Source: Eubacterium ventriosum (GTDB lineage: Bacteria; Bacillota; Clostridia; Lachnospirales; Lachnospiraceae). Taken from it: a stretch of DNA of 64,000 nucleotides. Shown one piece after another: positions 45,401 to 53,760 of the stretch. The translations under genes were made by a program, and so were the position numbers. Every line of letters begins with the position of its first letter. The stretch's first letter is position 1. The notes under the pieces were generated by a model. It did not search any database. It saw only the letters and a list, made by a program, of their open reading frames with translations, and had not been told where the DNA came from. Where the stretch lies: the NCBI RefSeq assembly GCF_025150745.1, contig NZ_CP102282.1:1623501-1687500 (forward strand), given 5' to 3'.

Positions 45401-45682
45401 GATGTATTACGTCAGAATGGTGTAGATGCAATTAAGGTTAACAAGATTCATCAGGAAGCACCAACAGTTATGGACTTACTTCTTGAACATAAGATTGATA
45501 TTGTTATTGATACACCAACACAGGGACGTGATAAGAACCGTGACGGTTTCTTAATCAGAAGAACATCAATCGAAACAGGTGTTAACTGCTTTACAAGCTT
45601 AGACACAGTTGATGCATTACTTACAAGCTTAGAAAGCAATGCAAAAGAAAACTTAACATTAGTTGATATTGCAACCATCTAA
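42485..45682 (+). CDS. carB: Carbamoyl-phosphate synthase large subunit
   Basis: 1065 residues, full length. Two homologous ATP-grasp halves are visible, each starting V-L-V-I/L-G-S-G-P-I-x-I-G-Q (residues about 10 and 555), with two L-V-R/L-R-P-S/A-Y-x-L-G-G motifs, and a C-terminal MGS-like allosteric domain (about 935-1060; D-T-P-T-Q-G-R). It makes carbamoyl phosphate for pyrimidines and arginine. The start overlaps carA, so the subunits are translationally coupled. Confidence 0.97.
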   Translation: MPKDPRIKKVLVIGSGPIVIGQAAEFDYAGTQACRSLKEEGLEVVLVNSNPATIMTDKDIADKVYIEPLTVPVLEKIIEKEKPDSILPTLGGQAGLNLAMEIAETDFLEKHECRLIGTTSETIKKAEDRLEFKETMEKIGEPCAPSLVVENVEDGIAFTNKIGYPVVLRPAYTLGGSGGGIAHNQVELVEILENGLRLSRVGQVLVERCIAGWKEVEYEVMRDSAGNCITVCNMENIDPVGVHTGDSIVVAPSQTLGDKEHQMLRTSALNIINELNITGGCNVQYALHPESFEYCVIEVNPRVSRSSALASKATGYPIAKVAAKIALGYTLDEIKNAITKKTYASFEPTLDYCVVKIPRLPFDKFITASRKLTTQMKATGEVMSICNNFEGALMKAIRSLEQHVECLMDYDFTELTDDQLEDQLHVVDDRRIWVIAEALRRGVSYDKIHEITKIDKWFIDKIAIIVEMENSLKNEPLTPELLKAAKRIEFPDTVISRLTGKSEDEIKQMRYDNNIVASYKMVDTCAAEFEAATPYYYSVYGGENESVETNPPKKVLVLGSGPIRIGQGIEFDFCSVHCTWAFKEEGYETIIVNNNPETVSTDFDIADKLYFEPLTPEDVENIVNIEKPDGAVVQFGGQTAIKLTEALMKMGVPILGTKAEDVDAAEDRELFDEILEKCSIPRPTGGTVFTAEEAKEVANRLGYPVLVRPSYVLGGQGMQIATCDEEVEEFMEIINRIAQDHPILVDKYLQGTEVEVDAICDGTDILIPGVMEHIERAGVHSGDSISVYPAYSLSKEIIDTIEDYTEKLARSLHVKGMINIQFIVCDGKVYVIEVNPRSSRTVPYISKVTGIPIVKLATKCIIGHTIKEMGYKPGLQPNADYIAIKMPVFSFEKIRGAETSLGPEMKSTGECLGIAKTFNEALYKAFLGAGVVLPKHKKIIISVKDADKQEVVPLAQRFEKLGYEVYATRSTADVLRQNGVDAIKVNKIHQEAPTVMDLLLEHKIDIVIDTPTQGRDKNRDGFLIRRTSIETGVNCFTSLDTVDALLTSLESNAKENLTLVDIATI

Positions 45683-45695
45683 GATTATTAGTGGA

Positions 45696-45749
45696 CCAAG
45701 GTCTTATTTCACCTGTGATTACACAATGGTGGGATAATGACATTGTAAT
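45696..45749 (+). repeat. Second copy of the dispersed palindromic element
   Basis: CCAAGGTC at the left and TGACATTGTAAT at the right are identical to the flanks of the element at 39046-39108. The apical part CACCTGTGATTACACAATGG is close to the reverse complement of the apical part of the other copy. GTC-TTATTTCACC pairs with GGTGGGATAATGAC. It follows carB but no T run follows on the plus strand. Confidence 0.55.
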
Positions 45750-45791
45750 AAAAAAAGCCTTGGAGAGAAACACATCGGAAAGGTTGTGTTT

Positions 45792-46619
45792 ATGGCAGAT
45801 ATTATAAATAATATTGTTGGAGGAAGATATTATATACTTGAACTTATAGGCAGAGGAGGAAGTGCTATTGTCTACAAGGCAAGGGATATTCACAATGGTG
45901 GAATTTATGCTCTTAAGAAGTATATAACATCTGATCCTGCCAACAGAAAAAGATTATTGGAAGGAATGGAAAGAGAACTTGAAGTTTTAAAGAACTGTAC
46001 TCATCCGGTCCTTCCAAAAATTTTTGACTTAATAAAGATTGAAGATGCATTTTTTCTGGTAATGGAATATATAGATGGGATTGATTTAAAGAAATATGTG
46101 GATGAATATGGAACATTATCTACAAAAATGCTTATAAAAGTTATGGAACAGGTATGCAGTGGCTTTTATTATCTTCATAGTTTGTCGCCGGCAATAGTTT
46201 ATAGAGATTTAAAGCCGGCTAATATTATCTTGTGCAAAGATGGAAGAATTAAGCTTATTGATTTTGGCATAGCAAAAAGATACAGAACAGATATTGATGT
46301 GGATAAGCTTGCCTTGGGAAGTAAGGGCTTTGCGGCACCGGAGCAGTTTGGTGATAGCAAAGGGAAGGGGCTTTATAATACTGACATTAGGGCAGACATA
46401 TATGGAATAGGTACAACAATGTACTATTTAAAAACTGCAAAAACATATAATTCAGTGCCAGGCAGTAAATCACTTTACAGTTTTAAAGACTATTTTAAGA
46501 CAAGCCATAAACTTAGAAAGATAATAAAAAAATGTACAAAGAATAATCCTGATTTAAGATATCAGAGCTGTATTGAAATACTTTGCAGCATTAAAACCTT
46601 GCATATTATTGGAAAATAA
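45792..46619 (+). CDS. Eukaryotic-type serine/threonine protein kinase, soluble
   Basis: 275 residues from ATG 45792 (GGAAAGG upstream). Hanks motifs: G-R-G-G-S-A-I-V-Y (P-loop, about 20-28), Lys42, catalytic Y-R-D-L-K-P-A-N with Asp139 and Lys141, D-F-G with Asp157, and A-P-E-Q-F. It lacks the transmembrane helix and PASTA domains of PrkC/Stk1. The C-terminus ends shortly after the kinase fold. Substrates cannot be told from position; it lies alone between carB and the UDPGP gene. Confidence 0.93.
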   Translation: MADIINNIVGGRYYILELIGRGGSAIVYKARDIHNGGIYALKKYITSDPANRKRLLEGMERELEVLKNCTHPVLPKIFDLIKIEDAFFLVMEYIDGIDLKKYVDEYGTLSTKMLIKVMEQVCSGFYYLHSLSPAIVYRDLKPANIILCKDGRIKLIDFGIAKRYRTDIDVDKLALGSKGFAAPEQFGDSKGKGLYNTDIRADIYGIGTTMYYLKTAKTYNSVPGSKSLYSFKDYFKTSHKLRKIIKKCTKNNPDLRYQSCIEILCSIKTLHIIGK

Positions 46620-46674
46620 TTTATTCTTTATAGTATGAAAATATGAAAAAATGGGAAGCCAATGGAGGTAATGA

Positions 46675-47904
46675 ATGAATTTACAGGAAACAAAAGCAAA
46701 ATTGGAAAAGTATAATCAGTCTCAGTTATTAAAGTATTATGATGAACTTGATGAAAACCAGAGACAGTCTTTATTAAAGCAGATAGATGAAATTGATTTT
46801 GATTTGCTTAAGTTAATTGAAGATGGCGGAAAAGAAACTGAAAAAGGTGTTATCACACCACTTGACGATGCAGTAAGCATTGCTGATATTGAAGCAAATA
46901 AGGATAAATACACAGCTATAGGTACAGAAGCAATTAAAGAGGGAAAAGTTGCAGCTTTACTTTTAGCAGGTGGAATGGGTACAAGACTTGGCTCAGATAA
47001 GCCTAAGGGAATGTACAATATTGGTCTTACTAGGGACGTATATATTTTTGAAATGCTTATTAAGAATTTAATGGATGTTGTTAATCAGACAGGTGCGTGG
47101 GTTCCACTTTATATTATGACAAGTGAAAAGAACAACGATGACACAGTTAAGTTCTTTGAAGAAATGAACTATTTTGGTTATGATAAGAATTATGTTGATT
47201 TCTTTGTACAGGAAATGGCTCCTGCAGCATCTTTTGATGGCAAGATTTTCTTGGAAGATAAAGATAGAATTTCAACATCACCTAACGGCAATGGCGGATG
47301 GTTTATTTCATTTGTTAAGGCTGGTCTTTGCGAAAAGGCTAAGAAGGCAGGAGTTGAATATATTAATATTTTTGCAGTTGATAATGTTTGCCAGAGAATG
47401 GCTGATCCTTGTTTCGTGGGTGCCATGATTGATGGCGGATACCGTTCAGCAGCAAAGGTTGTTTCTAAGGCTACACCTGAAGAAAAGGTTGGTGTACTAT
47501 GCTTAGAAGATGGAAAGCCATCTATTGTTGAATATTATGAATTAACTGAAGATATGAGATACCAGACTAAGGCAGACGGAGAGCTTGCATACAAGTATGG
47601 TGTTATCTTAAATTATTTATTCAACATTGAAGATTTAGAAAAGAATATGAAAAATAATCTTTCAGTTCACATTGTAAAGAAGAAGATTGCTCATATTGAT
47701 GAAAATGGTAATGCAGTAAAACCTGAAACTGAAAACGGATTCAAGTTTGAAACATTAGTACTTGATATGGTACATATGATGGATAATTGTCTTGCTTACG
47801 AAGTTGTAAGAGAGAAAGAATTTGCACCTATCAAGAATAAAACTGGTGTTGATTCTGTTGAATCAGCCCGTGAATTACTTAAATTAAACGGAGTAACATT
47901 ATAA
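46675..47904 (+). CDS. UDPGP-family uridylyltransferase, probably UDP-N-acetylglucosamine pyrophosphorylase
   Basis: 409 residues. The nucleotide-binding loop L-L-L-A-G-G-M-G-T-R-L-G-x-x-x-P-K-G (about residues 98-115) and the V-D-N-V segment after G-V-E-Y are as in eukaryotic UAP1/AGX rather than bacterial GlmU. AATGGAGGT precedes the ATG. The stop base overlaps the argS ATG (TAATG). glmS and a beta-helix transferase at 59.7-62.2 kb make UDP-GlcNAc the likely product, though UDP-glucose or UDP-galactose cannot be excluded. Confidence 0.85.
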   Translation: MNLQETKAKLEKYNQSQLLKYYDELDENQRQSLLKQIDEIDFDLLKLIEDGGKETEKGVITPLDDAVSIADIEANKDKYTAIGTEAIKEGKVAALLLAGGMGTRLGSDKPKGMYNIGLTRDVYIFEMLIKNLMDVVNQTGAWVPLYIMTSEKNNDDTVKFFEEMNYFGYDKNYVDFFVQEMAPAASFDGKIFLEDKDRISTSPNGNGGWFISFVKAGLCEKAKKAGVEYINIFAVDNVCQRMADPCFVGAMIDGGYRSAAKVVSKATPEEKVGVLCLEDGKPSIVEYYELTEDMRYQTKADGELAYKYGVILNYLFNIEDLEKNMKNNLSVHIVKKKIAHIDENGNAVKPETENGFKFETLVLDMVHMMDNCLAYEVVREKEFAPIKNKTGVDSVESARELLKLNGVTL

Positions 47905-49670
47905 TGAAAAAATTATTAGAACTTATTACAGAAGAGTTTGAAAAAGCTTTTGAACAGAATGAATATGACAAAAAATTAGGCAAGGTTGTTGTATCTAACA
48001 GACCTGACCTTTGTCAGTATCAGTGTAATGGGGCAATGGCAGGTGCAAAGCTTTATCACAAGGCACCTATTATGATTGCCAATCAGGTTGTTGAGTCATT
48101 ACAGGACAATGAAATGTTTGAATCAGTTGAAGCAGTTATGCCGGGATTCATTAATATTAAATTAAATAGTGAATTCGTAGCTAAATATCTTAACGATATG
48201 AAGGAAGCTGACAAGTATGGATGCGAAAACAAGGCGCCTGAAACTATTGTAATTGATTACGGTGGAGCTAATGTAGCTAAGCCTCTACATGTTGGACATT
48301 TACGTTCAGCAGTTATTGGTGAAAGTGTTAAACGTATTGAAAGATTTATGGGTAATAAAGTTATTTCTGATGTTCATTTGGGAGACTGGGGACTTCAGAT
48401 GGGACTTATTATTACAGAGCTTGAATGTCGTAAACCTGATTTAGTTTATTTTGATGAATCATACACAGGAGAATACCCTGAAGAGGCACCATTTACAATT
48501 TCTGAATTAGAAGAGATTTATCCATGTGCCAGTGCTAAGTCTAAAGTTGATGAAGAGTTTAAAGAGAAAGCACATCAGGCAACATTAAAGCTTCAGAGTG
48601 GATATGCCCCATATACAGCTATTTGGAAACATATTATGAAAGTTTCTGTTGAAGATTTAAAGAAGAATTATGGAAACTTAAATGTTGATTTTGATTTATG
48701 GAAGGGTGAAAGTGATGCTCAGCCATATATTCCAGGACTTATTCAGGATTTAATTGACAAGAAGTTAGCTTATGAAAGTCAGGGAGCTTTAGTTGTTGAC
48801 ATTTCAAAGGAAGATGACACAAAGGAACTTCCACCATGTATCGTTAGAAAGTCAGATGGCGCGGCTTTATATGCAACATCAGATCTTGCAACAATTATCC
48901 AGAGAGAACAGGATTACAAGCCTAACCACTATATTTATGTAGCTGATAAGCGTCAGGAATTACATTTTACACAGGTATTCCGTGTATCTAAGAAAGCTAA
49001 CATTGTAGACGAAAATACTAAGATGGAATTTTTAGGTTTCGGTACAATGAATGGCAAAGACGGCAAGCCATTTAAAACAAGAGATGGTGGTGTAATGCGT
49101 CTTGAAAACCTTATTGCACAGATTAATAAAGCTGTATACGATAAGATTATGGAAAATCGTACAGTAAGTGAAGAAGAAGCTAATAACACAGCTAAGATTG
49201 TAGGACTTGCAGCACTTAAGTATGGCGATTTGTCAAACCAGGCATCAAAGGATTATATCTTTGACATTGACAGATTTGCTTCATTTGAAGGAAATACAGG
49301 TCCATATATTCTTTACACAATAGTACGTATTAAATCAATTCTTGAAAAATACAAAGCTGAAAGCGGAAACGCAGATGTAAACCTTCCTGTAATCAACACA
49401 GACAATGGCTCACAGATGCAGTTAATGCTTGAAGTAGCTAAGTTTAATGAAATAATTGAAAATGCAGCAGAAGAACTTGCTCCACATAAGATTTGTTCAT
49501 ATGTATACGATTTATCTAATGCATTTAACAGATTTTATCATGAAACAAAGATACTTGCTGAAGAAGATCAGACTAAGAAGGCAGGATACATTGCATTAAT
49601 CAATCTTACAATTAATGTACTTGAACAGTGCATAGACTTGTTAGGATTTAGTGCACCTGACAGAATGTAG
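47904..49670 (+). CDS. argS: Arginyl-tRNA synthetase
   Basis: 588 residues, a class I synthetase. The N-terminal Add1-like domain comes first, then the HIGH motif H-V-G-H at residues 129-132 in A-N-V-A-K-P-L-H-V-G-H-L-R-S, and a C-terminal DALR anticodon domain (about 470-588) with L-L-G-F-S-A-P-D-R-M at the very end. The start overlaps the stop of the uridylyltransferase by one base. No T-box leader precedes it. Confidence 0.97.
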   Translation: MKKLLELITEEFEKAFEQNEYDKKLGKVVVSNRPDLCQYQCNGAMAGAKLYHKAPIMIANQVVESLQDNEMFESVEAVMPGFINIKLNSEFVAKYLNDMKEADKYGCENKAPETIVIDYGGANVAKPLHVGHLRSAVIGESVKRIERFMGNKVISDVHLGDWGLQMGLIITELECRKPDLVYFDESYTGEYPEEAPFTISELEEIYPCASAKSKVDEEFKEKAHQATLKLQSGYAPYTAIWKHIMKVSVEDLKKNYGNLNVDFDLWKGESDAQPYIPGLIQDLIDKKLAYESQGALVVDISKEDDTKELPPCIVRKSDGAALYATSDLATIIQREQDYKPNHYIYVADKRQELHFTQVFRVSKKANIVDENTKMEFLGFGTMNGKDGKPFKTRDGGVMRLENLIAQINKAVYDKIMENRTVSEEEANNTAKIVGLAALKYGDLSNQASKDYIFDIDRFASFEGNTGPYILYTIVRIKSILEKYKAESGNADVNLPVINTDNGSQMQLMLEVAKFNEIIENAAEELAPHKICSYVYDLSNAFNRFYHETKILAEEDQTKKAGYIALINLTINVLEQCIDLLGFSAPDRM

Positions 49671-49707
49671 TGGAAAGAAGAGCAGTGGAATAGAGAAAAA
49701 TATAAGA

Positions 49708-49767
49708 ATCAATCTTGTAGTTGATTACATTATTGTAATTAATTGGCTGCAGGGTTGATTTTTTTGT
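49708..49767 (+). terminator. Terminator after argS
   Basis: Nested stem: AATCAA...TTGATT outside and TTGATTACA/TGTAATTAA inside with one G-U pair, then a run of T. Confidence 0.75.
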
Positions 49768-49782
49768 GTAGTGGGGGACATT

Positions 49783-49830
49783 AAAAAATCCCTACAGCTT
49801 CAATAAAAGAAACTGTAAGGATTTTTATTT
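49783..49830 (-). terminator. Terminator of the small membrane-protein gene (minus strand)
   Basis: AAAAATCC with GGATTTTT and the inner CTACAG(C)TTC with GAAACTGTA. The T run is on the minus strand, 14-57 bases after the stop of the minus-strand gene. Confidence 0.8.
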
Positions 49831-49839
49831 TCAATAATC

Positions 49840-50175
49840 TTATTTAGAAGCGCTTGTTTCAGCACTTGTAGCTGTTGTAGCAGCTTCAGTTGGAGCATCA
49901 CTTGTTTTGCCCTGAACGTTTGAGTCGCCGTTTTTAATTAACTGCTGTCTTAAACTTTCAATAGCTTCTTTTGAAAGGGTGCTTCCCTGTGTTGTTGTGG
50001 CAGGAGTATAAAGTCCTGTGTCAATAGCAACAGAATATCCGATATAACCAATAAATGCTATAGCAATAAGTGTAGCAACAACGTATGCTGCAATCTTTTT
50101 AAAGTTACGCTTCTTAACATTTTTCTTTCTGTTGTATTTTTCCTGTTTATGCTTGTCTACTTTTGCCTGACTCAT
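49840..50175 (-). CDS. Small single-pass membrane protein, unknown function
   Basis: 111 residues on the minus strand. A strongly basic N-terminus (about 12 Lys and 4 Arg in 27 residues), one transmembrane helix (about 28-50, A-A-Y-V-V-A-T-L-I-A-I-A-F) and an extracellular part with S-K-E-A-I-E-S-L-R-Q-Q-L and an Ala/Thr/Ser-rich tail. The topology is N-in, C-out. No family recognised with certainty. AGGTAC is the only weak ribosome site. Confidence 0.7.
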   Translation of the reverse strand: MSQAKVDKHKQEKYNRKKNVKKRNFKKIAAYVVATLIAIAFIGYIGYSVAIDTGLYTPATTTQGSTLSKEAIESLRQQLIKNGDSNVQGKTSDAPTEAATTATSAETSASK

Positions 50176-50411
50176 TATATGTACCTCACAAAAATTTAAT
50201 AAATTCTTAAAATATTATAAATCAAAAGTTACTGTAAAACAAGGGCAAACTATGTTATACTACAAATAATGCTGTAAACAGTAATTTTAGAAAAAAGATA
50301 AGTTATATTAAAAATTAATTAAGAAAAAGATAAGTTTATACTAAACTTGTAAAAAAACAAGTTACATTAAAATAATTAAACAGAGATTGTTTTAAAACAC
50401 AGGAGAAATAT

Positions 50412-51068
50412 ATGAATAACTACGATGTGATTATTTTTGACTTAGATGGAACATTAAGTAATTCAAAAGAAGGAATTACCAAGTCAGTTCAATATGCTCT
50501 CTCAAAGTTTGGAATTGAAGAGCCTGATTTAGATAAATTAGAGCATTTTATAGGCCCTCCATTGGTTGATGAATTAATGAAAAGTTATGATTTTACGAGA
50601 GAACAGGCGTTGGAAGGTGTTGGATTTTATAGAGAAAGATACAAGCCTATAGGAATATATGAAACAGAAATATATCCGGGAACTGAAGAAATGCTTGAGA
50701 TGTTAAAGGGTAATGGTAAGTATATTGCATTGGCAACTTCTAAACCACTTCCTATGGCTGAGGAAGTTCTTAAGTATTTAAAGATTTACAGCTATTTTGA
50801 TAAAGTTATGGGAGCTGAGCTTAAAGGACCAAGACAGAGTAAAGTTGATGTACTTGAAGCATTGTTTGATGAGATGCCTGACAGCATAACTAAGAAGCAG
50901 TGCATTATGATAGGTGATACATGTTTTGACATTGATGGCGCTAATATTGTTGGTATTGATTCAATAGGTGTTGATTACGGATTTGGCGACAAGGACGAAA
51001 TGCTGGCTCATGGAGCTAAAGCCATAGCTTATTCTGCCACAGAACTTTGCAATATGTTGTTAAAATAA
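50412..51068 (+). CDS. HAD-superfamily hydrolase, phosphoglycolate phosphatase-like
   Basis: 218 residues. Motif I is I-F-D-L-D-G-T-L-S-N-S (Asp at 10 and 12), motif II L-A-T-S-K, and motif IV I-G-D-T-C-F-D-I-D-G-A. The cap domain is the small helical Gph/PpaX type. Candidate substrates are phosphoglycolate, pyrophosphate or sugar phosphates. CAGGAG precedes the ATG. The 235-base upstream spacer contains an AACTTGT/ACAAGTT hairpin and no gene. Confidence 0.9.
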   Translation: MNNYDVIIFDLDGTLSNSKEGITKSVQYALSKFGIEEPDLDKLEHFIGPPLVDELMKSYDFTREQALEGVGFYRERYKPIGIYETEIYPGTEEMLEMLKGNGKYIALATSKPLPMAEEVLKYLKIYSYFDKVMGAELKGPRQSKVDVLEALFDEMPDSITKKQCIMIGDTCFDIDGANIVGIDSIGVDYGFGDKDEMLAHGAKAIAYSATELCNMLLK

Positions 51069-51256
51069 AAATTATAAAGAATTTTAAATAGAATTAAATC
51101 ATACAAATTTTAAGATAGAATTTAATTATACAAATTTTAAAACGTAATTAAATTGCACAGAAGAGTATAGATAATTTTTTTTATACAAAGACACAAAAAG
51201 ATAACAATATATAGATATAATGTATAAGTGTATAAAGCACAGAATTGAGGAAAAAA

Positions 51257-52147
51257 ATGAGACAGAAAATAACAGCAGGAAGACTTTGGGGATTGATTAG
51301 CCCAATGGTTTTGTATATGATAGTTCAAGTAGTAGTATCAGGGATAGTAACATTTGGAATTATATTTGCAGCTAATTTTGTGTTACATGATTATGCTACT
51401 TTTTCAGCATCAAAGATTGGCATGAAAATAGCAGAGAAAAATATTTTACTTGAGTTGTTAATATCACAGATTATAACAGCACCGATATTAATTAAATGGT
51501 TAAAAGATGACATAAATTTGGATAAAGAAACAGGATTTTTTAAGAAGTTTAAAAGAACATCAGCATTTAAATTTTTACTTATAATTCCTTTTGGAATAAC
51601 AATAATGTTTTGTGCCAATTATTTTGTTTCTATTCTACAGATGTTTATGCCGGAATTTATGATTGATTCATATGTAGGCACATCAGAGGCACTTACAAGC
51701 GGTCCGTTTATAATACAGGTATTGGCAACGGCCGTTGGTGCGCCTATTGTAGAAGAATTAATGTTTAGAGGTGTTATTTATAGAAGACTTAGAAGAATGG
51801 CCGGAGTAATTCCGTCAGCAATTATCGTATCATTGCTTTTTGGTGTATATCACGGAAACTGGATACAGGCACCATATGCATTTTTGTTAGGCTTGGCATG
51901 TGTTTATGTATATGAAAGATACAAGAGCATAATTGCACCAATGATTTTGCACGGAACAGCCAACTTTGTTGCAGTATTAATAACTTTTTTTGCAACAATT
52001 TCAGGAGAAAGCGTGGTTGATCAGCAGATTACTTACTCAGTACAGGACTTAATTGTGCTTATAGTTTTTGTAATAATAACAGGTATATTAACATTTTTAT
52101 TATATAGAGTAATCAACAAAAAAGTAGTACCAGAGGAAATAAATTAA
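51257..52147 (+). CDS. CPBP-family intramembrane metalloprotease (CAAX-like)
   Basis: 296 residues from ATG 51257 (GAGG upstream). Eight or so hydrophobic segments. The Abi/CAAX signature is complete: E-E-L-M-F-R-G-V-I-Y-R-R-L-R, F-G-V-Y-H-G-N and I-L-H-G-T-A-N-F. Family members process membrane peptides, including bacteriocin self-immunity. No bacteriocin precursor is nearby, so a housekeeping role is more likely. Confidence 0.93.
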   Translation: MRQKITAGRLWGLISPMVLYMIVQVVVSGIVTFGIIFAANFVLHDYATFSASKIGMKIAEKNILLELLISQIITAPILIKWLKDDINLDKETGFFKKFKRTSAFKFLLIIPFGITIMFCANYFVSILQMFMPEFMIDSYVGTSEALTSGPFIIQVLATAVGAPIVEELMFRGVIYRRLRRMAGVIPSAIIVSLLFGVYHGNWIQAPYAFLLGLACVYVYERYKSIIAPMILHGTANFVAVLITFFATISGESVVDQQITYSVQDLIVLIVFVIITGILTFLLYRVINKKVVPEEIN

Positions 52148-52212
52148 AAAGCATATTTCCCGACAATTGCCCACACAAAGGGGAGGGGCGGTACAGATTA
52201 GGAGGACAGGTA

Positions 52213-53226
52213 ATGAAATTATTGACGATTACAATTCCATGTTATAATTCACAGGATTACATGGAAAAAAGTATTTGTAGTGCGTTAACAGGTGGAGACA
52301 GAGTTGAAATTATTATTGTAGATGACGGTTCATCAGATAACACATTGCAGATTGCAAAGAAGTATGAAGAAAAGTTTCCTAACATTGTAAGAGTAATTCA
52401 TCAGGAAAACGGTGGACATGGAGAAGCTGTAAACACAGGAATTAAGAATGCAACAGGTTTGTATTTTAAGGTAGTTGACAGCGATGACTGCCTTGGAAGA
52501 AAAGCACTTGAAAAAGTATTAAATCTTTTGGAAGAAATGGTTGCAAAAGATGCAGGTCTTGATATGCTTGTGTCTAATTTTATGTATGACAAGCAGGGTG
52601 CAAGGCACAAGAAGATTATGAGATACAGAAGTGCCATGACACCAGGCAAAATGCTTGGTTGGGAAGATATTCATTTTGGAAGAACACAGTATTTGCTAAT
52701 GCATTCAGTTATTTACAGAACAAAGATTCTTAGAGAATGTGGAATGGAACTTCCAAAGCATACATTCTATGTTGACAACATTTATGTATTCCAGCCGTTA
52801 CCATATGTAAAGAATATCTATTACTTAGATGTTTGCCTTTACAAATATTTTATTGGAAGAGATGACCAGTCAGTTCATGAATCAGTTATGATTAAAAGAC
52901 TTGACCAGCAGTACAGGGTTACAAAGCTTATGCTTGAAATCTACAATAGCAGTCCAAAGGACCAGAAGAACGCAAATGATGCAATGATTCATTATTTTGA
53001 TATGATGATGTGTGTATCTTCAATTCTTTCAATTAGAGAAGGCTCTGAGGAAAGATTAAAGGACAAAGAAAAGCTTTGGAAACAGCTTGAAGAAACAAAT
53101 CCTGAATTATATGGAATAGTAAGAAATTCACTTCTTGGAAGAACAATGAATCTTCCAGGAAAGTTTGGTAGAAAGTGTTCTGTAGTAGGATATAAGGTTG
53201 TAAACAAATTCTTTGGATTTAATTAA
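52213..53226 (+). CDS. Family 2 glycosyltransferase
   Basis: 337 residues. GT-A fold with T-I-T-I-P-C-Y-N-S-Q-D-Y, I-I-I-V-D-D-G-S-S-D-N-T, N-G-G-H-G-E-A-V-N-T-G and the metal-binding V-D-S-D-D motif, all in the first 100 residues. No membrane helix, so it acts at the cytoplasmic face. TTAGGAGG precedes the ATG. The single-gene setting gives no clue to its acceptor; wall polysaccharide or lipid glycosylation is likely. Confidence 0.93.
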   Translation: MKLLTITIPCYNSQDYMEKSICSALTGGDRVEIIIVDDGSSDNTLQIAKKYEEKFPNIVRVIHQENGGHGEAVNTGIKNATGLYFKVVDSDDCLGRKALEKVLNLLEEMVAKDAGLDMLVSNFMYDKQGARHKKIMRYRSAMTPGKMLGWEDIHFGRTQYLLMHSVIYRTKILRECGMELPKHTFYVDNIYVFQPLPYVKNIYYLDVCLYKYFIGRDDQSVHESVMIKRLDQQYRVTKLMLEIYNSSPKDQKNANDAMIHYFDMMMCVSSILSIREGSEERLKDKEKLWKQLEETNPELYGIVRNSLLGRTMNLPGKFGRKCSVVGYKVVNKFFGFN

Positions 53227-53275
53227 GGATAATATTTTTTAGAAAAATAAAACAATTAAAAATTTGTTATGTTAA

Positions 53276-53318
53276 GGGGCTATCGTTTTGCGTTATGAAC
53301 TGCTAGTGCGATTGCCCC
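53276..53318 (+). terminator. Hairpin after the glycosyltransferase gene
   Basis: GGGGC-T-ATCG with CGAT-T-GCCCC around a 23-base loop; no T run follows, so it may be a terminator or an RNA stability element. Confidence 0.4.
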
Positions 53319-53360
53319 TCATCTTATTCCTACCAATGTGGTTGAGATTGCCATAAATAT

Positions 53361-53401
53361 TAGCTAATGTTATAATAGTCGTTAAGTTATAACATTAGCT
53401 A
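53361..53401. repeat. 15-bp perfect inverted repeat
   Basis: TAGCTAATGTTATAA (53361-53375) and TTATAACATTAGCTA (53387-53401), 11-base loop, followed by TTTT. It lies 55 bases before the next gene and contains a TATAAT-like sequence, so it may be an operator or a weak terminator. Confidence 0.55.
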
Positions 53402-53455
53402 TTTTAAAATAATGTTACAGTTAAAGAATATCAAACAATACATGGAGAACGCTTT

Positions 53456-53659
53456 ATGACAGAAGACAAAAAGATTAAGATTGGAAAATTATGCAACAAA
53501 ATAGCCACGGTGCTTTTTGTTCTTTTTTTTATAGATACTTGTGTTATGCCTATAATGAACAAAAGATTTTTTATAACATCAGTTGTAATTATAGCAATTC
53601 TATTTGCCATATGCAGTATCACAAGTCATATTTTATTAAAAGATTATAAACCGGAATAA
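53456..53659 (+). CDS. Small two-helix membrane protein, unknown function
   Basis: 67 residues, ATG preceded by TGGAGAACG. A charged start (M-T-E-D-K-K-I-K), two hydrophobic helices (about 17-32 and 37-58) separated by N-K-R, and a short charged tail. A CCGGAA/TTCCGG hairpin at its stop may terminate it. No family recognised. Confidence 0.6.
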   Translation: MTEDKKIKIGKLCNKIATVLFVLFFIDTCVMPIMNKRFFITSVVIIAILFAICSITSHILLKDYKPE

Positions 53660-53760
53660 ATGTTCCGGTTAAAGGATTGCAAGCATGAATTAATGAAAAT
53701 TTAGCTCTTGCAATTCTATTTATATAAGAGAAAAAAGATATTTATTTAAGGAGAAAGAAA

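Noticed and set aside
51257-52147. CPBP protease as bacteriocin immunity or abortive infection system
   Set aside because: No bacteriocin precursor, transporter or defence gene lies adjacent.
53659-53760. S-box or T-box riboswitch before metY
   Set aside because: The leader is about 100 bases and lacks the conserved elements; only a short inverted repeat is present.
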